From: JBDSLU01 sp039916225
GTDB lineage: Bacteria > Acidobacteriota > Vicinamibacteria > Vicinamibacterales > Vicinamibacteraceae
Length of the DNA stretch: 21,657 bases
Direction of reading: 5' to 3'
NCBI GenBank assembly: GCA_039916225.1
Contig: JBDSLU010000448.1
Location: 1 to 21,657, forward strand
A program made the translations under genes and the position numbers. Numbering within the stretch: the stretch's first letter is position 1; the number at the start of each line of letters is the position of its first letter. Under the pieces are notes generated by a model. It saw nothing but the letters and a program-made list of their open reading frames with translations. It did not search any database and was not told the DNA's origin. This document shows, in pieces, positions 1 through 5,999 of the stretch.

Positions 1-32
1 GCTTGGTGGTTGGAGAGTGGAAATTGGTAGTT

Positions 33-1610
33 CTACACGCCCGGCGTGAGAAAGCGCGTGTAGGCGGGGTTGTCGAGTTCACGCTGATACGGGTAGCCGA
101 GCGTCTCCAGGAAGGTTCCGAACGGACCTTCCTGCTCGTCCGGCACCTCGAACCCCACCAGCACCCGTCCGAAGTCGGCGCCGTGGTTGCGGTAGTGGAA
201 CAGGCTGATGTTCCATCGGCCGCCGAGCGTGTCGAGGAACTTGGTCAACGCGCCCGGCCGTTCCGGAAACTCGAACCGGTAGAGACGCTCCGCGCGCACG
301 TCCGGCGCCGCACCACCGACCATGTGGCGCACGTGCAGCTTGGCCATCTCGTTGTCGGTGAGGTCGAGCGTCTCGTAGCCGCGCGCGCGCAGTTCGGCCG
401 CCAGCGTGGCCGCGTCACGACGCGAATCAACGCCGACCCCGACGAAGATGTGCGCTTCCTGGCGCCCGTTCAGGCGGTAGTTGAACTCGGTGACCACGCG
501 CTGCCCCAGCGCAAGGCAGAAGTCCCGATAGGCGCCCGGCCGTTCCGGAATCGTCACCGCGAACAGCGCCTCGCGTTCCTCGCCGAGCTCGGCTCGCTCG
601 GCGACGAAGCGAAGCCGATCGAAGTTCATGTTGGCGCCGCTGAGGATGGCGACGAGGTGCTGGTCGCGACAGCCGTTCGCCGTCACCCAACGCTTCAGGC
701 CGGCGACCGACAGGGCGCCGGCCGGCTCCATCACCGCGCGCGTGTCGTCGAAGATGTCCTTGATCGCGGCGCACATCTCGTCGTTCGAGACGCGGACGAT
801 CTCGTCGACGGCGAGTTGCGCGATCTCGAAAGGATGGGCGCCGACCGTGCGTACCGCGACGCCGTCCGCGAAGATGCCGACGTGGTCGAGGGTGACGCGC
901 CGCCCGGCCTGCAGCGACTGGTACATCGCGTCCGATTCGAACGGCTCGACGCCGACGACGCGCACGTTGGGCAGCACCGCCTTGATGTAGCCGGCGACGC
1001 CGGCCAGGAGACCGCCGCCGCCGACCGGGACGAACACGGCGTGCAGCGCCTCGCCTTGCCGATGCCGGACGATCTCGTCGCCGACCGTGCCTTGTCCGGC
1101 GATGACCAAGGGATCGTCGAACGGGTGGATGAAGGTGAGGCCGGTCTCGGTAACCAGCTGATCGCAATGCGCCTGGGCGTCGGAGTAGCTGTCGCCGACG
1201 AGCACCACTTCGGCGCCGCGCGCCCGCACGGCGTCCACTTTGATTTCCGGCGTCGTGCGCGGCATCACGATCACCGCGCGCAGCCCGAGCTTCTGCGCCG
1301 AGCAGGCGACGCCCTGGGCGTGGTTGCCGGCGCTCGCCGTGATCACGCCGCGGGCGCGCTCCTCGGCGGTCAGGTGCGCCATCTTGTTGTAGGCGCCGCG
1401 GACCTTGAAACTGAAGACCGGTTGCAGGTCCTCGCGCTTGAAGTGCACGCGGTTGCCCAGTCGGGCGGACAGGCGCGGCGCGGGATCGAGCGGGGTGTCG
1501 CGGGCGACGTCGTAGACGCGGCTGGTGAGGATCCGCCGGAGCAGCGCGTCGAGGAGCGACGGCCCGGAGCCGGGGCCGGGCGGCGCGTGCTCGTTCACGT
1601 CGGCGATCAT
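33..1610 (-). CDS. ilvA: Threonine ammonia-lyase, biosynthetic (IlvA)
   Basis: PLP-dependent deamination of threonine to 2-oxobutanoate, the first committed step of isoleucine synthesis, in the cytoplasm. The 525-residue product matches the roughly 514-residue biosynthetic form. The PLP lysine lies in SFKVRGAYNK (K69), the SAGNHAQG substrate loop at 93-100, and the glycine-rich phosphate-binding loop VPVGGGGL around 195-202. Two ACT-like regulatory domains follow (about 346-430 and 441-520), each opening with PERPGA, which is the hallmark of the isoleucine-inhibited, valine-activated enzyme rather than the short catabolic TdcB type. I chose the ATG at 1610 because the homologous region begins just after it. 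An in-frame ATG at 1694 would add 28 low-complexity residues and run into the divergent gene. The gene diverges from the TonB-family gene. Confidence 0.96.
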   Translation of the reverse strand: MIADVNEHAPPGPGSGPSLLDALLRRILTSRVYDVARDTPLDPAPRLSARLGNRVHFKREDLQPVFSFKVRGAYNKMAHLTAEERARGVITASAGNHAQGVACSAQKLGLRAVIVMPRTTPEIKVDAVRARGAEVVLVGDSYSDAQAHCDQLVTETGLTFIHPFDDPLVIAGQGTVGDEIVRHRQGEALHAVFVPVGGGGLLAGVAGYIKAVLPNVRVVGVEPFESDAMYQSLQAGRRVTLDHVGIFADGVAVRTVGAHPFEIAQLAVDEIVRVSNDEMCAAIKDIFDDTRAVMEPAGALSVAGLKRWVTANGCRDQHLVAILSGANMNFDRLRFVAERAELGEEREALFAVTIPERPGAYRDFCLALGQRVVTEFNYRLNGRQEAHIFVGVGVDSRRDAATLAAELRARGYETLDLTDNEMAKLHVRHMVGGAAPDVRAERLYRFEFPERPGALTKFLDTLGGRWNISLFHYRNHGADFGRVLVGFEVPDEQEGPFGTFLETLGYPYQRELDNPAYTRFLTPGV

Positions 1611-1696
1611 ATCCGCTGTTGTAGACTCGGAGCTCCCGCCCGCCCCCGCCTGCTCGTCTCGACGTCGAGACCGGTGCACGCTGGCGGCACCCACGC
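1611..1696. promoter_or_regulatory. Divergent intergenic region, ilvA / TonB-family gene
   Basis: This 86-base gap separates two divergent starts, so it must serve both directions. On the minus strand the hexamer TACAAC (complement of 1618-1623, four of six to TATAAT) ends about 7 bases before the ilvA ATG, which would give a leaderless or nearly leaderless transcript. I see no convincing -35 and no isoleucine-type leader peptide or attenuator hairpin for ilvA. The plus side shows no clear promoter. Confidence 0.3.
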
Positions 1697-2989
1697 ATGG
1701 TCTCGCTGAACGATCTGCGGTCGGCTCCGGTCGCCCTCGACTGGCACGAAGCCGTCGCGGCCGGCGCCGCCCTTGCCACGCTGCTGGTCGAATCGCAGGC
1801 GCTGGCGTGTCCGCCGCTGGCTGACGTCACGCTGCTCCCATCCGGCGATCTGCGCGTAACGGGGCCGGGGCACATCGAGGGGTCGGCGGCGGCCGGAGTC
1901 GCGCGCGTTCTTGCCCAGCTTCTCGAATCGGCGCCCTTTCCGGCCGAGCTCCAGCAACTCGTCGAGGACCAGGCCGGCGATCGCCGTACCGGAACCGATG
2001 GGATTCAGGCGGTCACCGACTTCGCCTCGCAGCTCGCCTTCTTCGAGCGGCCGGGTCGCCGTGAGGTGCTGGCGGCGCTGGCGCAGCGCGCCGAACTGGC
2101 CCTCGACCGGGCCCGCCGGAGCGCGGCCCTGGATGCGCTGACCGAGCGTACCCGGCTGGCCGCTGGCGGCGCCGCGGTGCCGGTCGTGGCTGCACCGGCG
2201 GTCGAGGGACCGGGCTCGACGGTGCAACTCGACGCGGCGCCCGTCCAGCGCGGCTGGGATCCACAGGAGCCGGGCGGCATCGGTCGCCTGATCGTTCCCG
2301 CCGTGGTCGGCCTGGTGGCCTTCATGGCCGTCGCGTATGTGGCGGCAGCCTGGCTGGAGCGGCCAGCGCCGTCGCCGACGCGGGCCGAGGTGGTCGACGA
2401 CGAGCTGCCGATGTCCGGCCGGGCCTCGGCGGGAGTGAAGCCGGGGCCGGTGCCGGCGTTGCGTCCGAGCCCGCACCCCCCGGCCAGCCTGCCCCTCTCC
2501 GTCCCGGCCGCTCCGCGGGCGTCCGGCCCGGCGCCAGTGCCGGCGAAGGTGCCCGGCCCGATTCCGGCGCAACCTCCCCCTGGCCCCGCGCCAGCGTCGA
2601 CGCCCGCCGCGCGGACCGTCGACGTGGTCGTTGCCGAGCGGGACGGCCGCGTCGTGCCGTCGCGCATCGCCCCAACGAGCCCGGTGCCGACCCACGCGTC
2701 CCCGGCTGGCCGCGTCTTCCAGAGCGGCGATCCTCAGGTGACCCCGGCGATCTTGATCCGCCCGCATCTGCCGGAAAGCCCGCCGCCGGACGTGCCGGAG
2801 GAGCAGGTCGGCACGCTCGAGTTCGTTGTCGCGGAGTCCGGCGCCGTCGAGCACGTGCATCTGATCTCGCCCGCCAACCGTTATCAGGAACGGATGCTGG
2901 TGGCGGCGGCCAAGACCTGGCAATTCCAGCCCGCGACCCGTGACGGCCGCCCGGTGCGCTACCGCACCCGGATCCGGGTCACGCTCTGA
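1697..2989 (+). CDS. TonB C-terminal domain protein with cytoplasmic N-terminal domain
   Basis: A 430-residue inner-membrane protein. Residues 1-150 form a soluble cytoplasmic domain. Residues 197-220 are one clear transmembrane helix (LIVPAVVGLVAFMAVAYVAA). Residues 222-335 are a Pro/Ala-rich spacer typical of TonB proteins crossing the periplasm. Residues 365-430 match the TonB C-terminal fold, including the GTLEFVVAESGAVEHVHLI strand-turn-strand and the TWQFQPATRDGRPV segment. Energy transduction to outer-membrane transporters is possible, but TonB-C domains also occur in envelope proteins without that role, and no ExbB/ExbD is nearby. The N-terminal domain is not part of classical TonB: residues 16-118 faintly resemble the C-lobe of a Ser/Thr kinase without its catalytic residues. 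It is followed 3 bases later by the DUF192 gene. Confidence 0.8.
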   Translation: MVSLNDLRSAPVALDWHEAVAAGAALATLLVESQALACPPLADVTLLPSGDLRVTGPGHIEGSAAAGVARVLAQLLESAPFPAELQQLVEDQAGDRRTGTDGIQAVTDFASQLAFFERPGRREVLAALAQRAELALDRARRSAALDALTERTRLAAGGAAVPVVAAPAVEGPGSTVQLDAAPVQRGWDPQEPGGIGRLIVPAVVGLVAFMAVAYVAAAWLERPAPSPTRAEVVDDELPMSGRASAGVKPGPVPALRPSPHPPASLPLSVPAAPRASGPAPVPAKVPGPIPAQPPPGPAPASTPAARTVDVVVAERDGRVVPSRIAPTSPVPTHASPAGRVFQSGDPQVTPAILIRPHLPESPPPDVPEEQVGTLEFVVAESGAVEHVHLISPANRYQERMLVAAAKTWQFQPATRDGRPVRYRTRIRVTL

Positions 2990-2992
2990 CCG

Positions 2993-3385
2993 GTGGCCCA
3001 TTGCCTCGCTCCGCTCGTTCGCGATCCGCAGGGGCGGTTCGGGTTGTGGAACACCCGCTCGGGCGAAGCCCTCGCCACGCGGGTGGTGGCCGCCTTCGAC
3101 TCGGGCTCACGACGTCAGGGTCTGCTCGGACGACACGGCCTGGAGTCCGGCGAGGCGCTCGTGCTCGCGCCCTGCTCGAGCGTCCACACGGCGTTCATGC
3201 GGTTTCCCCTCGACCTGATCTTTCTCGGGCGCGACGGTCGGGTCGTGAAGACTGCCGCCGCGGTCCAGCCGTGGCGCATCAGGGCGGCCTGGCGGGCGTT
3301 CGCGGTGGTCGAGCTGCCCACCGGAAGTGTGGCCCGGTCGGGCACGCGATCGGGGGATGTCATCGAGCTCAGGACTATAGTCTGA
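2993..3385 (+). CDS. DUF192 family protein
   Basis: A 130-residue protein of the DUF192 family, small beta-rich proteins of unproven biochemical role that are often exported. The family core is plain: RRQGLLGR at 40-47, then the signature SSVHTAFMRFPLDLIFL at 62-78, then VVELPTG near 105-111. Unlike many members it lacks an N-terminal signal peptide, so it is predicted cytoplasmic. The GTG start at 2993 lies three bases after the upstream TonB-family stop, which suggests translational coupling. No in-frame ATG precedes the domain. Function unknown. Confidence 0.85.
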   Translation: MAHCLAPLVRDPQGRFGLWNTRSGEALATRVVAAFDSGSRRQGLLGRHGLESGEALVLAPCSSVHTAFMRFPLDLIFLGRDGRVVKTAAAVQPWRIRAAWRAFAVVELPTGSVARSGTRSGDVIELRTIV

Positions 3386-3520
3386 GCGGGCGGCGATTTT
3401 CATGAGCGGATCCGCACCTCGAGCGTGAGCGGCTCGTGCGTCCGCCGCACTCACCCCGAGTCCGAATTTACTGCGGAAACCAAGTATCAGGGCGGCGGGC
3501 TTGGTGTATCGTCACGGTTC

Positions 3521-3536
3521 TGGCATTGCGCTTGCC
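3521..3536 (+). promoter_or_regulatory. Candidate sigma-54 (-24/-12) promoter
   Basis: The sequence TGGCATTGCGCTTGCC matches the RpoN consensus TGGCAC(G)-N4-TTGC(A/T). TGGCA and TTGC are both intact, and the invariant GG (3522-3523) and GC (3534-3535) are separated by exactly 10 bases. The predicted start of transcription is near 3547, giving a leader of about 150 bases before the first pilin. Sigma-54 control is known for several type IV pilin genes (pilA of Pseudomonas, Geobacter and Myxococcus). The sequence match is direct; use in vivo is inferred. Confidence 0.6.
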
Positions 3537-3609
3537 TTAGCAGCAGGAGCGCGTCGGGACACAGCACACGCACACGCGCGCGCTTCCGGTATCGACGGCT
3601 CGGGAGTTC

Positions 3610-3632
3610 CTCTCGGATCACCGATCTGAGAG
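3610..3632 (+). other. Hairpin in the 5' leader of the first pilin gene
   Basis: CTCTCGGATC (3610-3619) and GATCTGAGAG (3623-3632) form a 10-pair stem with one G-U wobble around a three-base ACC loop. There is no T-tract after it, so it is not a standard intrinsic terminator. It lies 64 bases before the preferred pilin start and could stabilise the message, control translation, or act as a DNA inverted-repeat operator. Confidence 0.6.
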
Positions 3633-3680
3633 AAGGGCTCCGCCATGAGGGGCGCGCTGGTCTGGCGTGATGCTGGAATG

Positions 3681-3686
3681 AAGGAG
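3681..3686 (+). promoter_or_regulatory. Ribosome binding site deciding the Flp pilin start
   Basis: AAGGAG, nine bases before ATG 3696, is one of the clearest Shine-Dalgarno sites in the window. It favours that ATG over the in-frame ATGs at 3645 and 3678, and the resulting 14-residue leader has the length usual for Flp prepilins. A weaker AAGGG at 3633-3637 precedes ATG 3645. Confidence 0.6.
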
Positions 3687-3695
3687 CGGGCAGAG

Positions 3696-3863
3696 ATGCG
3701 GACGTTGATGGCACGGTTGTTCCGGGACGACGAAGGTCAGGACCTCGTCGAGTACGTCCTCTTGGTCTCGTTGATCGCGCTGGCAGTCGCGGCGGCTTTT
3801 CCCCCTGTGACCGGCGCCATCACGGCGGTGTTCAACAGGGTTGCGACGCGCCTGGCCCCCTGA
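3696..3863 (+). CDS. flp: Flp family type IVb prepilin (major pilin candidate)
   Basis: A 55-residue prepilin and the likely main subunit of the Flp fibre. The short basic leader MRTLMARLFRDDEG ends at the glycine cleaved by the prepilin peptidase. The mature protein begins QDLVEY, which keeps the Glu5-Tyr6 pair diagnostic of Flp pilins. A hydrophobic helix of about 20 residues follows (VLLVSLIALAVAAAFPPVTG), with a short C-terminal tail ending NRVATRLAP. First gene after the candidate sigma-54 promoter, with a strong ribosome binding site, fitting high expression. It precedes a second pilin and the dedicated peptidase gene. An extended 72-residue form from ATG 3645 is possible but less likely. 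Confidence 0.9.
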   Translation: MRTLMARLFRDDEGQDLVEYVLLVSLIALAVAAAFPPVTGAITAVFNRVATRLAP

Positions 3864-3887
3864 CGGCCCGGCTCGGCGGCGATTGCG

Positions 3888-4088
3888 ATGCTGATCGCGT
3901 TGCTCAGGCGACTCGCCGATGAGGATGGCGGGCAAGACGTCGTCGAGTACGCGCTGCTCACCGCGTTCTTCGGCTTGTGCGCCTTGGCGGCGTGGACGAG
4001 CGTGCGCGACAGCCTCGGGTTGAGCTACGGCAGGACCACTGCCGGAGTGCAGAGCCTGTGGGATCCGCCGCCACCGAGCGGCACGTAG
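3888..4088 (+). CDS. Second Flp-type prepilin, possibly a minor pilin
   Basis: A 66-residue prepilin-like protein. The leader MLIALLRRLADEDGG is followed by QDVVEYALL, so the cleavage glycine and the Glu5-Tyr6 pair are kept, then a hydrophobic helix (about 22-38). The rest differs from the first pilin: it has one cysteine, two tryptophans, and a polar tail ending in a proline run (PPPPSGT). This looks like a diverged minor or specialised pilin rather than a recent copy. The stop codon TAG overlaps the GTG start of the peptidase gene by one base, so translation is probably coupled. No strong Shine-Dalgarno site is visible. Confidence 0.82.
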   Translation: MLIALLRRLADEDGGQDVVEYALLTAFFGLCALAAWTSVRDSLGLSYGRTTAGVQSLWDPPPPSGT

Positions 4089-4609
4089 TGATAGAGGCGC
4101 CGTCGATCGCCGTCGTGGCGCTCGGCGTCGTGGCGGCGGCGACCGACGCGGCGACGCGACGCATTCCCAACGCCTTGACGCTGGGAGCGGCGGGCGTGGC
4201 GCTCGCGTTCGGCGGCGCCGTCGATGGTTGGCCCGGTCTCGCGTGGAGCGCGGCCGGGTTGATGGTGGGGTTGCTGCTGTTCCTGCCCCTGTTCGCGCTG
4301 CGGGCGATGGGCGGCGGCGACGTCAAGCTGCTCGCCGCGTTTGGCGCCTGGCTGGGACCGGCGCTGGTGGTGTGGGTCGCGGTGTATGGCGCGATCGCGG
4401 GCGGGGTGCTGGCGCTGATGCTGGTCCTGTGGCGCGGCCGGCTGCGCACGACGATCGCGAACATGTGGGCCATCGTGGCCCATTGGCGTCTGGCGGGGCT
4501 GAAGCCGCACCCCGTGGTGACGCTCGACAATCCCGACGCGGTGCGCATGCCTTACGCGCTGCCGATCGCGATCGGGGCGCTGGCCACGCTGTGGCTGCGG
4601 GTGTGGTGA
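4088..4609 (+). CDS. tadV: Prepilin peptidase, TadV/CpaA type
   Basis: An inner-membrane aspartic protease of A24 type that removes the leader of Flp prepilins and TadE-like pseudopilins. The 173-residue size is that of the short CpaA/TadV form, which lacks the N-methylation domain. The two catalytic aspartates are visible: D20 in AAATDAATRRIPN and D78 in the GGGDVK motif (GxGD). Five to six hydrophobic segments are present. GTG 4088 is chosen because it overlaps the upstream stop and the first membrane helix starts at once; the frame stays open upstream but encodes no family sequence there. The end overlaps the TadE-like gene by GTGA. Confidence 0.9.
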   Translation: MIEAPSIAVVALGVVAAATDAATRRIPNALTLGAAGVALAFGGAVDGWPGLAWSAAGLMVGLLLFLPLFALRAMGGGDVKLLAAFGAWLGPALVVWVAVYGAIAGGVLALMLVLWRGRLRTTIANMWAIVAHWRLAGLKPHPVVTLDNPDAVRMPYALPIAIGALATLWLRVW

Positions 4610-5082
4610 GAGACAACGCTGTGGTGGTGCGGCTTCCCGCGCGCGTGCGATCGCAGTCTGGCGCCGAGCTCGTCGAGTTCGCGCTGGTGCTGCCGATCCT
4701 GCTGCTGGTGTTCGGCGGCATCGTCGACTTCGGGCTCCTGCTGCAGCGGCAGCAGGTGATCACGAACGCCGCGCGCGAGGGCGCTCGCATCGCGGTGCTG
4801 CCCGGCTATACCTCGGGCGACGTGCAGGCGCGGGTCACCCAGTTCGTCCGCGAAGGCATCAACAGCGACTCCGCCGCACCGGTGACCAGCGTCGCGACGG
4901 TGACGCTCACGCCAGGCGCCGGGCCGGCCTTTCAGGCCGCGCGCGTCCAGGTCACCCTTGCCGACAGTTTCCTCGTCCTGGGCCCGATCGTCTCGCTGGC
5001 CGGTGGCACCGGATCCTTTGGCACGATTGCCCTGTCCGCGACCACCACCATGCGTCTCGAAACCGTGAGCTCGGGGAGCTGA
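4606..5082 (+). CDS. tadE: TadE-like pseudopilin
   Basis: A 158-residue TadE/TadG-family protein. A basic N-terminus leads into SGAELVEFALVLP and a single transmembrane helix (about 22-46), followed by the family segment QVITNAAREGARIAVLPG and a periplasmic beta-rich domain. TadE proteins are cleaved by TadV in Aggregatibacter; the possible site here is before the A-E-L-V-E-F stretch, with Glu five residues into the mature form. The GTG at 4606 sits in the GTGA overlap with the tadV stop; GTG 4621 is an alternative. It lies five bases before cpaB. Role inferred: a minor assembly factor of the Flp pilus. Confidence 0.87.
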   Translation: MRDNAVVVRLPARVRSQSGAELVEFALVLPILLLVFGGIVDFGLLLQRQQVITNAAREGARIAVLPGYTSGDVQARVTQFVREGINSDSAAPVTSVATVTLTPGAGPAFQAARVQVTLADSFLVLGPIVSLAGGTGSFGTIALSATTTMRLETVSSGS

Positions 5083-5087
5083 TTCGC

Positions 5088-5999
5088 ATGAACCGAAACA
5101 CTCGACTGGTGGCCGTCCTGGCTGTCGCCCTGCTGGCGGCCACCGTCGCCAGCTTCGTCGTCTACCGCGCCCTCGCCGCCGGATCGGTCTCGCAGCAGCC
5201 ACAGACAATCGACACGCTCGTCGCCGCGGAGGGCATTCCCGCCGGCACGATGCTGACCCGCGAGCACGTGAAAGTCGTGCAATGGCCGACGGCGTCGCGG
5301 CTGGAGGGCAGTCTCGGCGATCCGCGCACGGTGGTCGACCGCGGCGCCATCGTCTCCATCGCCGCCAACGAGCCGATTACCGAGGCCAAGCTCGCCGCCG
5401 TCGGCGCGGGGGCCGGTCTGCCGCCGACCATCCCGCCGGGGATGCGCGCCATGTCGGTTCGCGTCAACGAGGTCGTCGGCGTCGCCGGCTTCGTGGTGCC
5501 GGGCACCCGCGTCGACGTGCTGGTGACCTTCGAGAGCCGCACCCAGACCTCCGACAGCGTGGCCCGCGTGGTCGTCTCGAACGTGCAGGTGCTCACCGCC
5601 GGCACGCGCTTCGATCAGGAGAAGGCGCGTCAGGACAACCGTCCGATCCCGACGTCGGTCGTCACCCTGCTGGTCACCCCGGAGGACGCGCAGCGGATCG
5701 CTCTCGCCGCCGCCGACGGCACCATCACGCTGACGCTCCGCAATCCGCTCGACAACGCCCCGACCGAGAGCGCCGGCATCCGCGCCGGTGGCCTGCGGGG
5801 CGAGCCGGCCCCCGCGCCGCCGGTCGTCGCCCGTCCGGCCCCGAGGCCGGCGCCCGTCGCCGTCGCTCCGGTCGCTCCGCCGCCACCGCCGTACACGGTC
5901 GAAGCGATCCGCGGCGCCAAGCGCACGACAGAGCCGGTCAAGAACGAACAGGAAGAGAAGCCGCGCGACGTGCCGCCGAGCCAGGAGATCCCCCAGTGA
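5088..5999 (+). CDS. cpaB: Flp pilus assembly protein CpaB/RcpC
   Basis: A 303-residue periplasmic protein anchored by one N-terminal helix (about 6-29). A SAF domain lies at about 42-104 (LVAAEGIPAGTMLTREHV and ANEPITEAKL), then the RcpC/CpaB domain at about 114-220, including the family segment VNEVVGVAGFVVPGTRVDVLVTF. The tail after about 230 is proline-rich and low in complexity, and ends with a charged stretch. CpaB proteins work with the CpaC secretin, perhaps as a periplasmic brace or gate. The stop overlaps the secretin GTG by GTGA, a direct sign of coupling between the two partners. Confidence 0.93.
   Translation: MNRNTRLVAVLAVALLAATVASFVVYRALAAGSVSQQPQTIDTLVAAEGIPAGTMLTREHVKVVQWPTASRLEGSLGDPRTVVDRGAIVSIAANEPITEAKLAAVGAGAGLPPTIPPGMRAMSVRVNEVVGVAGFVVPGTRVDVLVTFESRTQTSDSVARVVVSNVQVLTAGTRFDQEKARQDNRPIPTSVVTLLVTPEDAQRIALAAADGTITLTLRNPLDNAPTESAGIRAGGLRGEPAPAPPVVARPAPRPAPVAVAPVAPPPPPYTVEAIRGAKRTTEPVKNEQEEKPRDVPPSQEIPQ

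Larger units (their letters stand above)
3386..3695 (+). promoter_or_regulatory. 310-base leader and promoter region of the tad locus
   Basis: The longest gene-poor stretch in the window, and clearly richer in A/T patches than its surroundings. It holds a sigma-54-type promoter candidate (3521-3536), a strong hairpin (3610-3632), a perfect 10-base palindrome GCGGATCCGC at 3406-3415, an alternating purine-pyrimidine run at 3564-3582, and an A/T-richer patch near 3463-3487 that is at a suitable distance for an activator site. No conserved protein appears here. The in-frame ATG at 3645 could extend the pilin N-terminus but is not preferred. Confidence 0.55.

Noticed and set aside
3..1709. Long plus-strand reading frame antisense to ilvA (568 codons)
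   Set aside because: It mirrors ilvA on the opposite strand, is rich in His/Arg/Asp/Val from GC-biased codons read backward, and shows no domain.
3373..3382. Palindrome GACTATAGTC with a TATAGT -10-like hexamer at the end of the DUF192 gene
   Set aside because: No -35 at the right spacing and it overlaps coding sequence; a ten-base palindrome alone is weak evidence for a promoter or operator.
3561..3582. Repeat-like CACACGCACACGCGCGCGC tract
   Set aside because: Short dinucleotide-like run without unit copies enough to call a repeat; noted only as part of the leader region.
3425..3670. 81-codon plus-strand reading frame in the tad leader region
   Set aside because: Ser/Arg-rich, no ribosome site, no domain, and it covers the promoter candidate and the hairpin.
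3645..3695. N-terminal extension of the first pilin from ATG 3645
   Set aside because: It would make an unusually long 31-residue leader; ATG 3696 has a better ribosome site and a normal leader length. Not fully excluded.
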